From Pseudomonadota bacterium (GTDB taxonomy: Bacteria; Pseudomonadota; Alphaproteobacteria; Rhizobiales; Pleomorphomonadaceae), in the NCBI GenBank assembly GCA_018262575.1, contig JAGSYU010000018.1, positions 1 through 38,545 of the forward strand: DNA of 38,545 bases, given 5' to 3'. Shown here piece by piece: positions 1 through 10,397 of this stretch. Both the position numbers and the translations under genes were made by a program. Under the pieces are notes generated by a model. It worked only from the letters and a program-made list of their open reading frames with translations. It had not been told where the DNA came from and did no database searches. Positions within the stretch are counted from its first letter, which is position 1; the number at the start of each line of letters is the position of its first letter.

Positions 1-1
1 G

Positions 2-868
2 ACGCAGCGCCAGGCGCAATTCGAGCGCCAGCAGGCGATGCTCGCCAAGGAGATCAAGTTCATCGAGCGCTTCAAGGCGCGCGCCTCGCACGCGGCACAA
101 GTCCAGAGCCGCGTGAAGAAGCTGGACAAGATCGAACGGGTGGAGCCGCCCCGGCGACGCCAGTCCATCCAGTTTGAATTCCGCACCCCGCCACGCTCTG
201 GTGAGGATGTGGCAAACTTCAAGAATGTTCATAAGGGCTATGGCGGCACGCCGATCTATGCCGGGTTCGATTTCCAGCTGCGGCGCAAGGAACGCTGGTG
301 CGTGCTGGGCGCCAACGGCGCCGGGAAATCCACGTTGCTGAAACTGGTGGCCGGCGCGACCGAGCCGGACCAGGGCACCGTGACCATCGGCAGTAGCGTC
401 AAGATGGGCTACTTCGCGCAGCATTCCATGGATCTGCTGGACGGCGACGAGACGGTTTTCGCCTCGCTGGACGGGTCGTTCCCGCAGGCGGGACAAGGTG
501 CTCTGCGCACTCTCGCCGGTTGCTTCGGCTTCTCCGGCGACGATGTCGAGAAACCCTGCCGCGTGCTCTCCGGCGGCGAAAAGGCACGGCTGGTCATGGC
601 CAAGATGCTGTACGACCCGCCGAACTTCCTGGTGCTCGACGAGCCGACCAACCATCTGGACATGGCAACGAAGGAAATGTTGGTCGCCGCACTCTCAACA
701 TTCGAGGGCACCATGCTGTTCGTGTCGCATGACCGCCACTTCCTGGCGGCCCTCTCCAACCGCGTATTGGAACTGACGCCCGAGGGCATCCATCAGTTCG
801 GCGGCGGCTACACCGAGTATGTGGCGAGCACCGGCCAGGAAGCGCCGGGTCTTCACCCTGGCGGTTAG
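2..868 (+). CDS. ABC-F family ATPase, C-terminal part (5' end outside window)
   Basis: The reading frame is open to the left edge, so this is the C-terminal 288 residues of a longer protein. It begins in the charged inter-domain linker, whose Arg/Gln/Lys-rich helical stretch is typical of ABC-F proteins. The second nucleotide-binding domain follows, with Walker A GANGAGKST, signature LSGGEKARL, Walker B FLVLDEPTNHLD and the switch histidine in SHDRHF. No membrane segments are visible. ABC-F proteins are soluble tandem ATPases that act on the ribosome (translation factors or antibiotic protection); the DEPTNHLD form is diagnostic. The C-terminus is short and lacks the long coiled-coil extension of Uup. 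It faces recQ across a 305-bp gap. Family is secure; which ABC-F subfamily cannot be told without the N-terminal half. Confidence 0.93.
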   Translation, partial: TQRQAQFERQQAMLAKEIKFIERFKARASHAAQVQSRVKKLDKIERVEPPRRRQSIQFEFRTPPRSGEDVANFKNVHKGYGGTPIYAGFDFQLRRKERWCVLGANGAGKSTLLKLVAGATEPDQGTVTIGSSVKMGYFAQHSMDLLDGDETVFASLDGSFPQAGQGALRTLAGCFGFSGDDVEKPCRVLSGGEKARLVMAKMLYDPPNFLVLDEPTNHLDMATKEMLVAALSTFEGTMLFVSHDRHFLAALSNRVLELTPEGIHQFGGGYTEYVASTGQEAPGLHPGG

Positions 869-1173
869 CGGGGCTCGTGAAGAAGGGCGGGGATAGCGAT
901 GATGGCACTCGGCATTACGCTTCCCATCGCTGCCGATCGGGTCTGGAAAACCTGGGATTTTTCATTTCATATGGTCCCAGATCTGCCCGAATTGCTGACT
1001 GTGGGCTGACAGCTGGCCCGGCTTTTCATCGTTTCCCCCGGTTTCGGCGGGGCGTGGGCATTCCGGCATGGCAAGTGGTCCGTCACACGTCGGGCCTGGT
1101 CCCGCCCCTGTGCATGAAACGATCATCGAGGAGACGCCTCGATGCTGGCTGCACGACATCCGCTAGGTCTGAG
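869..1173. other. Intergenic gap between convergent genes
   Basis: 305 bp between the stop codons of the ABC-F gene and recQ. The only clear structure is a perfect 8-bp stem with a 5-nt loop at 1124-1144 (CATCGAGG/CCTCGATG), just past the end of recQ; it lacks a T-run on either strand, so it is at best a weak terminator. Open frames here have no recognisable family and no good ribosome-binding site. Confidence 0.6.
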
Positions 1174-2976
<1,803 letters not shown>

Positions 2977-3308
2977 AGCGGCTCGGAGAAGAATCGGAAG
3001 GGTGAGGTGTCATAACAGCTTTGCCATCGGCCTGCCCGTATGGAGGTAACTCGACGTTGCATCGGCTTTGGTTCCCAAAAGCGCCGACGGCCCGCATCGT
3101 CAACGCCGTGTCGCCCGGTTTCAAACAGCCCTCAATGGTTTCGAAGGGACGGAGACGGTGGAGCAAGGCGCCGCCGAGGCGGTGCGCATAGCGCTGGTGG
3201 GTTCGGACGGGCCTGCCGGGACTATCACCTCGGCGGGTAGGACGATCCCGTGGTGACGAGCCGCCATCCGTGCGGATGAGAAAAGCGATGAGGTGCTTTC
3301 GCGCCTGC
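2977..3308. other. Gap between recQ and the GST-like gene
   Basis: 332 bp upstream of recQ and downstream of the minus-strand GST-like gene. Short open frames exist on both strands (for example 3068-3256 plus and 3121-3357 minus), but none resembles a known family, the minus one overlaps the GST-like gene, and neither has a convincing ribosome-binding site. It must hold the recQ promoter; I see no clear -35/-10 pair. Confidence 0.5.
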
Positions 3309-3929
3309 CTACGCCTTCAGAACCTTGCGCAACGAAGCCTCGATCTCGCCGCCGCAATAGGCATCGCCATAGTCTTGCCGGGCCTTGGCGGCCAGTGCGG
3401 CGAGCGGCGGCAGGTTAGTCACTCGGCGCGTCAGACCCGCCGTCATGGGCGCTGCTTCCTCAAGGATCGTTTTGATTCCGTCGAAGCGGTCGGCCATCGT
3501 CGACCATAGGGTCGCGGTCACGACATCGGCGATCCATTTCCTGAGGCGGGGGACGAAGCTCTGCCAGCGATCTTCCGTCCACATCTCTCGGCCGCCATCC
3601 AGGGTGATGTCGTCGATCACGTCATTGGCGTCGTTGACGATCTTCATGGTCATGGCCCGAAGGGCGGCTGTGCCGGGCATCAGCCCCAGTGTTTCGCCGA
3701 GATAAAGGACAATCGCCGGCATCTCGGCAACGGCAAAGTCCGTCGCCTTGTCGACCAGCAGCGGCGGCCCCATGAAGGGAACCGGCATGCGGTCGACCGG
3801 CCCGGCCATCAGGCTTGAAATCGCGGCATCGCCGCCTTCGGTCCAGGTTTTCCCGGCATAGGCCAGCACGGCACGCACGAACTGCCCCCGGAACGGGACG
3901 GACCAATAGTAGAGGTCATAATCGGACAT
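3309..3929 (-). CDS. Glutathione S-transferase-like protein
   Basis: A 206-residue soluble protein with the two-domain GST plan. The N-terminal thioredoxin-like half starts DLYYWSVPFRGQFVRAVLAYAG, the usual first strand and helix where the glutathione-activating Ser/Tyr sits (Ser10 or Tyr8 here). It continues to the cis-proline strand (GPPLLVD near residue 55) and the AEMPAIVLYLGE segment corresponding to the glutathione gamma-glutamyl site. The remainder is the all-helical C-terminal domain. The ATG at 3929 has a strong ribosome-binding site (GGAGGA, 6 nt upstream). Family members conjugate glutathione to electrophiles or act as peroxidases or isomerases; the substrate cannot be deduced. It appears monocistronic, 135 bp below the membrane-protein gene on the same strand. 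Confidence 0.85.
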   Translation of the reverse strand: MSDYDLYYWSVPFRGQFVRAVLAYAGKTWTEGGDAAISSLMAGPVDRMPVPFMGPPLLVDKATDFAVAEMPAIVLYLGETLGLMPGTAALRAMTMKIVNDANDVIDDITLDGGREMWTEDRWQSFVPRLRKWIADVVTATLWSTMADRFDGIKTILEEAAPMTAGLTRRVTNLPPLAALAAKARQDYGDAYCGGEIEASLRKVLKA

Positions 3930-3972
3930 GGTTTGTCCTCCATCGCGCGATCAGCCGATCCATGATGACAAG

Positions 3973-4002
3973 CTCGGCGGCGACCCTGCGATCGTCGCCG
4001 AG
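3973..4002 (-). terminator. Hairpin downstream of the membrane-protein gene
   Basis: An 11-bp stem with one G-U pair (CTCGGCGGCGA against TCGTCGCCGAG) and an 8-nt loop lies 62 bp past the stop of the 4065-4955 gene. It lacks a strong T-run, so intrinsic termination is only possible, not shown. Confidence 0.35.
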
Positions 4003-4064
4003 CAATTGGATTAAGGCTCGAGGAAGACAGAAGCTGACATCATCCTCGATCTGCGGGCGGTCGC

Positions 4065-4955
4065 TTAGTCGTCGCGCAGCTTGCCACCCAGCGCGGCAGC
4101 GGCGCTGGCGATGAACGCGCCGATGACCAGCGACAACGCGGCCATCAGGGCAAAGGTGGCACCAGCCTTGCGGGTGGCGTCGGCGGCTTCCTGGGCCTTG
4201 GTCTTGGCCTGCTCGGCCTGGGCGAGCACCGCGTCGACCCGCGCCGTGGCTTCGGGTTCAGCAAGACCGGTACGGGCTGCGACGAGCTGGCCAAGGTAGG
4301 TCTTGTCGGCCGGTGAGATTTCACCGGTGGCGGCGCTGGCGATCAGGATACGCGAGGCCTGTGCGGCCGTGGCGGCATCACCTTCAGCGCCCGGAGCGGC
4401 AAGGCGAGCGGGATCGGTGGGACGGAACAGGCTGTCGACGAAATAGGAGGTCGCGGCGCTGCCGGTACTCTCGTCGGCGCTCGACGCCGCGCCGGCGGAG
4501 GCCCCCATGGCCGCGCCAGAGGCGACGTTGGAGGCCGCCTGTACGCCCGTGCCGACCGCCGACATCAGGCTGGAACTCGCCATGCAGATGACAAGAAGCG
4601 TCGCCAGAGCCCAGGCCAGAAAGCCATGCGCCGTGTCGCGGAAGAAGGTTTCGTCGGTATGGACGCCGATCCACCGGGTGCGCAACCGACCCGTCATGTA
4701 GCCGCCGAGGGCGGACGACAGCCATTGCACGACGATCAGCCAGATGGCGGCGGACACCGCGAAGGTGGTGATGCTGGCGCCCTGGTTCGCCCAGGGGGAC
4801 ACCATCGTCAGGCCGAGACCGGAACCGAGAAGCATCAGCACGAAGGTGAGGGCGGCGGCCGAGACAGCACCGGCGATGATTGCGCTCCAACTGACGGCCG
4901 AGGAGAAAGACACGACGGCGGGTGTATTGTCGGGGGCAGAGAAAGTGGCGGCCAT
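4065..4955 (-). CDS. Conserved alphaproteobacterial multi-pass membrane protein
   Basis: A 296-residue inner-membrane protein. Hydrophobic segments sit near residues 19-42, 58-80 and 112-135, with a last one near 262-285. Between the second and third is a conserved-looking stretch (GGYMTGRLRTRW followed by VHTDETFFRDTAHGF). The middle is a low-complexity Ala/Gly/Ser region and an Ala/Glu/Lys helical segment that could be periplasmic. I recognise the family as common in rhizobia, where it is often labelled a PhnA-like or hypothetical membrane protein; that label carries no functional evidence. ATG 4955 is preferred over an upstream in-frame start at 4994 because AGGAGA lies 7 nt before it. Function unknown; no obvious partner among neighbours. 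Confidence 0.78.
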   Translation of the reverse strand: MAATFSAPDNTPAVVSFSSAVSWSAIIAGAVSAAALTFVLMLLGSGLGLTMVSPWANQGASITTFAVSAAIWLIVVQWLSSALGGYMTGRLRTRWIGVHTDETFFRDTAHGFLAWALATLLVICMASSSLMSAVGTGVQAASNVASGAAMGASAGAASSADESTGSAATSYFVDSLFRPTDPARLAAPGAEGDAATAAQASRILIASAATGEISPADKTYLGQLVAARTGLAEPEATARVDAVLAQAEQAKTKAQEAADATRKAGATFALMAALSLVIGAFIASAAAALGGKLRDD

Positions 4956-5220
4956 GATGTTCTCCTGTCGCGCGGGATGGCGGAATGTCCACATCCATGA
5001 ATGGTCTTCTGCCGCAAGTTCGGCCGTTGCGAGCGACGATCACGCCGAGCCGGCGTGTCGCATCGGGCGAACTTTGCGGCGATGAGAAGACCACGGCTAA
5101 TAAGCGCCCGGGACCGAAAAAGGTTCCGTCCGATGGTAACTTGGGTTTCCTGCGGCGAGGCCATGCCGACGGCGGGACACCGATGACACGGCTGCCGTCC
5201 GCGTCGCCGCCCGGCCGGCG

Positions 5221-6138
5221 CTACTCAAGTGGTGCGAGGGGGAGAGGAGGGGTGGCCGCTTCCGCCTTCAGCCAGTCGCCGAACGACCGGACCAGCCGCG
5301 AGCGAACCCTGGCCTCGGGAAAGACGAACCAATAGGCTTTGCCGGCATCAAGCGGCCGGTCGGTGAGCAGCACAAGGCGGCCCGAGGCGATCTCCGTTTC
5401 GATCATGAAGCGGGGCATAAGCGCGACGCCGAGACCGGCAACGGCGGCCTCGGCAATCATTGAAAACTGGTCGAAGCGCGACCCGCGATAGGCGCCGATG
5501 GCCGGAAGACCTTCGGCGGCGAACCAGTCTGCCCAAGCGGTCGGTCGGCTCGACTGATGCAGAAGCGGCGCGCCGACGATCGCCGCGATGTTGGCCAGGT
5601 CGAAACGGTCGCGCACGGCGGGAGCTGCCACCGGATAGATTTCTTCGATGCAGAGGAACTCGCAGACGGCCCCCGGCCATGTCGGCTCGCCGAAATGGAT
5701 GGCCGCGTCGAGCGGGCTATCGGCGAAGGCGAACGGCTCGTTGCGTACCGTGAAATTGACGGTGGCTTGCGGATGGTCGACGAGAAACAGCGGCAGCCGC
5801 GGCACCAGCCAGCGCGCCGCGAAGGTGGGCAGCACGGCGAGATTGAGTACCTCCGCGCCACCCGCGCTGGCCATGGTGCGTTCAGTTGCGGCGGAAAGGC
5901 CGGCAAGAATACGAGCCACCTCCAGCCGGTAGGCTTCGCCAGCGTCGGTGAGGAAGACGCGCTGACTGATCCGCTCGAACAGCGGCAGGCCGAGCCGCGT
6001 TTCCAGCTCGCGCACCTGCCGGCTGATGGCGCCCTGTGTCAGATGCAGTTCGGCGGCGGCACGCGAAAAACTGAGATGGCGGGCGGCGCTCTCGAAAGCG
6101 ACGAGCGCGCCGATCGACGGCAGGAGATCGCGGGCCAT
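5221..6138 (-). CDS. LysR-type transcriptional regulator (GcvA-like)
   Basis: A 305-residue regulator: winged helix-turn-helix at residues 5-64 (AFESAARHLSFSRAAAELHL then QGAISRQVRELETRLG) followed by the effector-binding domain from about residue 90. The opening LPSIGALVAFESAARHLSF is typical of the GcvA/AmpR-like branch. It is divergent from the ALDH7/DapB-like/ThDP genes with 142 bp between start codons. That gap holds a perfect 7-bp inverted repeat with a T-N11-A core, the classic LysR site, so it most likely controls that cluster and its own expression. The ligand should be a pathway metabolite but cannot be read from the sequence. ATG 6138 aligns with family N-termini. Confidence 0.92.
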   Translation of the reverse strand: MARDLLPSIGALVAFESAARHLSFSRAAAELHLTQGAISRQVRELETRLGLPLFERISQRVFLTDAGEAYRLEVARILAGLSAATERTMASAGGAEVLNLAVLPTFAARWLVPRLPLFLVDHPQATVNFTVRNEPFAFADSPLDAAIHFGEPTWPGAVCEFLCIEEIYPVAAPAVRDRFDLANIAAIVGAPLLHQSSRPTAWADWFAAEGLPAIGAYRGSRFDQFSMIAEAAVAGLGVALMPRFMIETEIASGRLVLLTDRPLDAGKAYWFVFPEARVRSRLVRSFGDWLKAEAATPPLPLAPLE

Positions 6139-6150
6139 CTGGGCATCCGA

Positions 6151-6169
6151 TCATGAGTTTTCCTCATGA
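6151..6169. promoter_or_regulatory. Probable LysR operator
   Basis: TCATGAG-N5-CTCATGA is a perfect 7-bp inverted repeat. It contains T-N11-A (6154 to 6166) with dyad symmetry, the general LysR box. It sits 13 bp before the regulator start codon and 112 bp before the aldehyde dehydrogenase start. Confidence 0.68.
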
Positions 6170-6280
6170 CCTTACCAGAAATCATCGTTTGCAGGGTAGG
6201 GGGCTCGGGACAATAACCTATGGGACTTCAGCCCCACGTGCCGCCGCGCCTCCGGCCGGCGCCGCCGATGAAAGTGCCCG

Positions 6281-7801
6281 ATGCCCGCTCCCAGCCTCGC
6301 CACGGAAACCGCCGAACTTCTCGCCCGCCTAGGGGTCGCCGAAAGCGCCTATACGGGCGGCAGTCTCGCCGTGACGTCACCGATATCAGGTGAACGGATC
6401 GCCGAAGTGCGCGAGACAGACGAGACCGGCTGCGATGCCGCCCTCGCCGCTGCCGAGGTCGCGTTCCGGGTCTGGCGCCTCGTGCCGGCGCCGAAGCGCG
6501 GCGAGTTGATCCGCTTGTTCGGCCTCGAGCTTCGGGACGCCAAAGCCGATCTCGGCCGCCTCGTCACCATCGAGGCCGGCAAGATTGTCTCCGAAGGCCT
6601 CGGCGAAGTGCAGGAGATGATCGACATCTGCGATTTCGCCGTCGGTCTTTCGCGCCAGCTCTACGGCCTCACCGTGGCCACCGAACGGCCGAGCCACCGC
6701 ATGATGGAGACTTGGCACCCCTTGGGTGTCGTCGGTGTCATTTCGGCGTTCAACTTCCCCGTCGCCGTCTGGTCATGGAATGCCGCCATCGCGCTGGTCT
6801 GCGGCGACACCGTCGTCTGGAAGCCATCGGAGAAGACGCCGCTCACCGCGCTCGCCACCCAGGCGCTGTTTGAGAAGGCGGCGGCCAAGGCCGGCGCACC
6901 GGCTGGTCTGTCGTCCGTGATCGTCGGCGGCCGGGCCGTCGGAGAGGCGCTGGTCGACGACATCAGGATTGCCGCCGTGTCGGCCACCGGCTCGACGGCC
7001 ATGGGCCGCGCCGTGGCGCCGCGTCTGGCCGCCCGCTTCGCCCGTGCCATTCTCGAACTCGGCGGCAACAACGGCGCTATCGTCGCCCCCAGCGCCGATC
7101 TCGATCTCGTGGTGCGCGGTGTCGCCTTCGCCGCCATGGGCACCGCCGGTCAGCGCTGCACGACGCTGAGGCGCCTGTTCGTGCACGACAGCGTCTATGA
7201 CAGCCTGCTGCCGCGCCTCAGGAAGGCCTATGCCTCGGTGACGATCGGCGATCCACGCGAGGCCGGTACACTGGTCGGCCCACTGATCGACAAGGCCGCC
7301 TACGACCACATGCAGGCAGCTGTCCAGAAGGCCCGCGCCGATGGCGCCACCATCCACGGTGGCGAACGCGCCCGCGAGGAGCTGGCTGGTAACGCCTTCT
7401 ATGTCCGGCCGGCGCTGGTCGAAATGCCGGCGCAGACCGAGGTGGTCCAGACCGAGACCTTCGCCCCCATTCTCTACGTCATGCGCTACACGGATTTTGA
7501 CGCGGCGCTTGAGGCGCACAACGCCGTGCCACAGGGGCTGTCTTCGTCGATCTTCACCAATGACCTGCGCGAGGCCGAGACCTTCCTGTCGGCTCGGGGA
7601 TCGGACTGCGGCATCGTCAACGTCAACATCGGCCCGTCCGGCGCCGAGATCGGCGGTGCCTTCGGTGGCGAGAAGGAGACCGGCGGTGGCCGTGAGGCCG
7701 GCTCCGACGCCTGGAAGGCCTACATGCGGCGGGCGACCAACACCATCAACTATGGCCGCGACCTGCCGCTGGCGCAGGGCGTCAGCTTCGACGTGGAGTG
7801 A
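6281..7801 (+). CDS. ALDH7-type aldehyde dehydrogenase (aminoadipate-semialdehyde dehydrogenase family)
   Basis: A 506-residue NAD(P)-dependent aldehyde dehydrogenase close to ALDH7A1/AmaB, which oxidise alpha-aminoadipate semialdehyde (in equilibrium with piperideine-6-carboxylate) to aminoadipate in lysine and pipecolate catabolism. Visible marks: PFNF-type AFNFPVAVWSWN near 151, catalytic Glu259 in LELGGNN, catalytic Cys293 in GTAGQRCTTLRRL, and the family-specific NVNIGPSGAEIGGAFGGEKE near the C-terminus with GGGREAGSDAWKAYMRR. Arg292 before the cysteine is the residue known in ALDH7A1 to help anchor the substrate carboxylate. It starts the plus-strand unit: the DapB-like gene begins 4 bp after its stop. 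The ATG at 6281 has only a weak ribosome-binding site. Substrate assignment is by family; the neighbours are not a standard lysine pathway. Confidence 0.9.
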   Translation: MPAPSLATETAELLARLGVAESAYTGGSLAVTSPISGERIAEVRETDETGCDAALAAAEVAFRVWRLVPAPKRGELIRLFGLELRDAKADLGRLVTIEAGKIVSEGLGEVQEMIDICDFAVGLSRQLYGLTVATERPSHRMMETWHPLGVVGVISAFNFPVAVWSWNAAIALVCGDTVVWKPSEKTPLTALATQALFEKAAAKAGAPAGLSSVIVGGRAVGEALVDDIRIAAVSATGSTAMGRAVAPRLAARFARAILELGGNNGAIVAPSADLDLVVRGVAFAAMGTAGQRCTTLRRLFVHDSVYDSLLPRLRKAYASVTIGDPREAGTLVGPLIDKAAYDHMQAAVQKARADGATIHGGERAREELAGNAFYVRPALVEMPAQTEVVQTETFAPILYVMRYTDFDAALEAHNAVPQGLSSSIFTNDLREAETFLSARGSDCGIVNVNIGPSGAEIGGAFGGEKETGGGREAGSDAWKAYMRRATNTINYGRDLPLAQGVSFDVE

Positions 7802-7805
7802 ACCC

Positions 7806-8603
7806 ATGGTGATCCGCGTCATTGTCGCCGGGGCGACCGGCTGGACCGGCAGCGCCGTGGTGAAGGCGGTGCTCGCCGCCAGTGATTTTTTGCTCGTCGG
7901 CGCTGTCGCCCGTTCGGCGTCTGGCCGCGATATTGGTGAAGCGCTGGGCGAGGCCGCCGTCGGCGTGACGGCCGTCGCCACCGTCGCGGAGGCGTTGAAA
8001 GCCGGCGCCGACGTGCTTGTCGACTACACGTCGCCTGCGGCGGTGAAGGCCAATACGCTCCAGGCGATTTCTGCCGGCGTCGCCGTGGTGATCGGCACGT
8101 CGGGGCTCGCCGCGGAGGATTATGCCCAGATCGATGCGGCGGCACAGGCGAGCGGCGTCGGCGCGTTCGCTGCCGGCAACTACTCGATCACCGCCACGCT
8201 GATGACCAAGTTTGCGCTGATGGCCGCGAAATACGTCGCCGACGTCGAGGTGATCGACTACGCCTCGGCCGGCAAGCCGGATACTCCCTCCGGCACCGCC
8301 CGCGAGCTGGCTGAGCGGCTCTCCTCGGTACGCCAGCCGGCCACCTCGACGTCGGTGGACGAACTCGGCGGCGTCCGCGAAACTCGCGGCGGCGCCATCG
8401 GCGCCGTGCAGGTGCATTCGCTGCGCCTGCCGGGCTACGTGCTGTCCTGCGAGGCGCAATTCGGTGCGCCGGGCGAGCGGCTCCTCATTCGTCACGACGC
8501 CGGCTCCGACGCCGCTCCCTATGTCGCCGGCACGCTGCTCGCCGTGCGGCGGGTGCGGGAACAGGCGGGTCTCAGGCGTGGGCTGGACCTGTTGATCGAC
8601 TGA
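7806..8603 (+). CDS. DapB-like oxidoreductase lacking the catalytic histidines
   Basis: A 265-residue homologue of 4-hydroxy-tetrahydrodipicolinate reductase. The NAD(P) site is GATGWTG at residues 9-15, followed by VDYTSPAAV and GTSGL, the conserved GNYSI segment and KPDTPSGTA at 157-165. In true DapB the PSGT loop is preceded by His-His-x-x-Lys; here the Lys remains (157) but the two histidines are Ala153 and Ser154. The proton-donating pair is therefore absent and ordinary lysine biosynthesis is unlikely. ATG 7806 lies 4 bp after the aldehyde dehydrogenase stop and matches DapB N-termini; a longer frame open upstream overlaps the previous gene and is ignored. Its context suggests reduction of a cyclic imine or related intermediate in catabolism; that is inference. 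Confidence 0.85.
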   Translation: MVIRVIVAGATGWTGSAVVKAVLAASDFLLVGAVARSASGRDIGEALGEAAVGVTAVATVAEALKAGADVLVDYTSPAAVKANTLQAISAGVAVVIGTSGLAAEDYAQIDAAAQASGVGAFAAGNYSITATLMTKFALMAAKYVADVEVIDYASAGKPDTPSGTARELAERLSSVRQPATSTSVDELGGVRETRGGAIGAVQVHSLRLPGYVLSCEAQFGAPGERLLIRHDAGSDAAPYVAGTLLAVRRVREQAGLRRGLDLLID

Positions 8604-8667
8604 CGACCTTCGGCTTTTCGCGCCGTCTTCGATAAGTGACGGTCATGTTGTTCTGGGAGTTCCCACC

Positions 8668-10335
8668 TTGTCCTCCTCCATTCTTCCCCGCACCGGCGGC
8701 CAGATCCTGATCGACCAGCTTGTCCGCCAGGGTGTCGAACGGCTGACCTGCGTGCCGGGCGAATCCTATCTCGCCGCTCTCGATGCGCTGCATGGCAGCC
8801 CGATTGACGTGCTGGTCTGTCGCAATGAGGCGGGGGCCACGATGATGGCCGAGGCCTATGGCAAGCTCACCGGCAAGCCCGGCATCTGCTTTGTGACGCG
8901 GGCGCCCGGCGCCACCAATGCCGCGCCAGGGCTGCACATTGCCGAACACGATTCGACGCCGCTGATCCTGTTTGTCGGCCAGGCCGAACGCGGCATGCTG
9001 GAACGCGGCTGCTTTCAGGAGATGGATTACAAGGCAGTGTTCGGCACCATCGCCAAATGGGTGGTGGAGATCGACGATGCCGCGCGCATCCCTGAACTGA
9101 TCGCCCGTGCCTTCCGCGTCGCCACGCAGGGCCGACCGGGGCCGGTCGTGGTGTCCTTGCCCGAGGACATGCTGACCGAGACGGCCGAGGTGGCCGACGC
9201 GCCACTGGTTGAGCCGGTGGAGATCTGGCCGGGTCTCGCCGACCTTGCACGGCTGCAAAAGCTGATCTGGGACGCAAAGCGGCCGCTGGTCGTGCTCGGC
9301 GGGTCGCGCTGGAGCGAGCGGGCGCGCCGTGAGGTGATCCGCTTCGCCGAGCGCTTCGATCTGCCGGTGGCGACCAGCTTCCGCCGCGCCGGACTGTTCC
9401 CGGCCGATCATCCCAATTACGCCGGCGATCTCGGCCTCGGCCCCAACCCGAAGCTCGCTGCCCGCGTTCGCGCGGCGGACGTTCTGCTCTGTATCGGCGG
9501 ACGCCTGTCGGAATCGCCATCCTCGTCCTATACGCTGCTCGACATCCCCCAGCCCAAGCAGACGCTGATCCATGTCTACCCAGACCCGGAGGAGATCGGC
9601 CGCGTCTACCAGCCGGCGCTCGGCATCGTCGCCAGCCCGCACGCCTTTGCTTCGGCGTTGTCCACCGTACATCCACCGGTCGAAATCCCCTGGCTGGCCG
9701 AGACGAAGGCGGCTCGCGCCGACTTTCTCGCCTGGACCGACAAGCCCACCGTGCTGCCAGGGGACTTCCAGTATGGCGACGCCATGGTCTGGCTGCGTGA
9801 GCACCTGCCGGCCGAGACGATCGTCGTCAACGGCGCCGGCAACTACGCCATCTGGGTGCACCGCTACTGGCACTATCGCAGCTTTACCGGCCAATTGGCG
9901 CCCACCTCGGGATCGGTTGGCTACTCGGTGCCGGCCGGCGTCATGGCCAAGCGGCAGTTCCCCGAACGGCCCGTGGTGGTGTTTGCCGGCGATGGCTGCT
10001 TCCTGATGAACGGCCAGGAGTTTGCGACCGCCGTGCAATACGACATCCCGGTCGTGGTGATCGTCGTCGACAACGCCATGTACGGCACCATCCGCATGCA
10101 TCAGGAGCGCGACTATCCAGGTCGCGTCTCGGCGACGTCCCTGAAGAACCCCGATTTCGCGGCACTGGCCAAGGCTTATGGCGGCCACGGCGAGACGGTG
10201 CGGACGACGGCCGAATTTGCTCCGGCTTTCGAGCGGGCCATGGCCTCCGGCAAGCCGGCCATCGTTCACTGCTTCCTCGATCCGCAAGCCGTGACGCCGG
10301 CCAAGACGCTCGACCAGTTCGCCGGTCGCACCTGA
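8668..10335 (+). CDS. Thiamine diphosphate-dependent enzyme, acetolactate synthase-like
   Basis: A 555-residue ThDP enzyme with the three-domain plan of the acetolactate synthase/benzoylformate decarboxylase family. The Pyr domain carries the cofactor-activating Glu54 in CRNEAGATMMAEAYGKLTG. A central domain covers about 195-330, and the PP domain has the ThDP motif GDGCF (441-445) ending in VVDNAMYGTI. Such enzymes decarboxylate 2-oxo acids or join the resulting aldehyde to another carbonyl. There is no regulatory small subunit gene beside it, so biosynthetic IlvB is unlikely. Start is TTG 8668, with GGGAG 7 nt upstream; no in-frame ATG is nearby. It lies 64 bp after the DapB-like gene on the same strand and ends at a strong terminator. 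The exact reaction is unknown. Confidence 0.87.
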   Translation: MSSSILPRTGGQILIDQLVRQGVERLTCVPGESYLAALDALHGSPIDVLVCRNEAGATMMAEAYGKLTGKPGICFVTRAPGATNAAPGLHIAEHDSTPLILFVGQAERGMLERGCFQEMDYKAVFGTIAKWVVEIDDAARIPELIARAFRVATQGRPGPVVVSLPEDMLTETAEVADAPLVEPVEIWPGLADLARLQKLIWDAKRPLVVLGGSRWSERARREVIRFAERFDLPVATSFRRAGLFPADHPNYAGDLGLGPNPKLAARVRAADVLLCIGGRLSESPSSSYTLLDIPQPKQTLIHVYPDPEEIGRVYQPALGIVASPHAFASALSTVHPPVEIPWLAETKAARADFLAWTDKPTVLPGDFQYGDAMVWLREHLPAETIVVNGAGNYAIWVHRYWHYRSFTGQLAPTSGSVGYSVPAGVMAKRQFPERPVVVFAGDGCFLMNGQEFATAVQYDIPVVVIVVDNAMYGTIRMHQERDYPGRVSATSLKNPDFAALAKAYGGHGETVRTTAEFAPAFERAMASGKPAIVHCFLDPQAVTPAKTLDQFAGRT

Positions 10336-10345
10336 GGGAAACGGA

Positions 10346-10372
10346 ACGGCCCGGCCAAGGCAGCCGGGCCGT
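10346..10372. terminator. Bidirectional terminator between convergent genes
   Basis: A perfect 9-bp stem ACGGCCCGG/CCGGGCCGT with a 9-nt loop lies in the 62-bp gap between the stops of the ThDP-enzyme gene (plus) and the MHS transporter gene (minus). The T-tracts are short. Confidence 0.7.
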
Positions 10373-10397
10373 CCTTGTCAAAGCTATCGTCGACCGC

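Noticed and set aside
3121-3357. 78-codon minus-strand frame before the GST-like stop
   Set aside because: Overlaps the GST-like gene in another frame and has no recognisable similarity.
6773-7981. 402-codon minus-strand frame across the ALDH7 gene
   Set aside because: Shadow of the aldehyde dehydrogenase; composition and lack of signals argue against coding.
6281-8603. Standard lysine biosynthesis role for the DapB-like gene
   Set aside because: Catalytic histidines are missing and the neighbours are catabolic, so a dapB label would mislead.
8572-10287. 571-codon open frame on the minus strand opposite the ThDP-enzyme gene
   Set aside because: It is the antisense shadow of a well-supported ThDP enzyme: composition is His/Arg/Gly/Gln-rich, no family is visible and no ribosome-binding site precedes it. 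Long antisense frames are expected in GC-rich codon-biased DNA.
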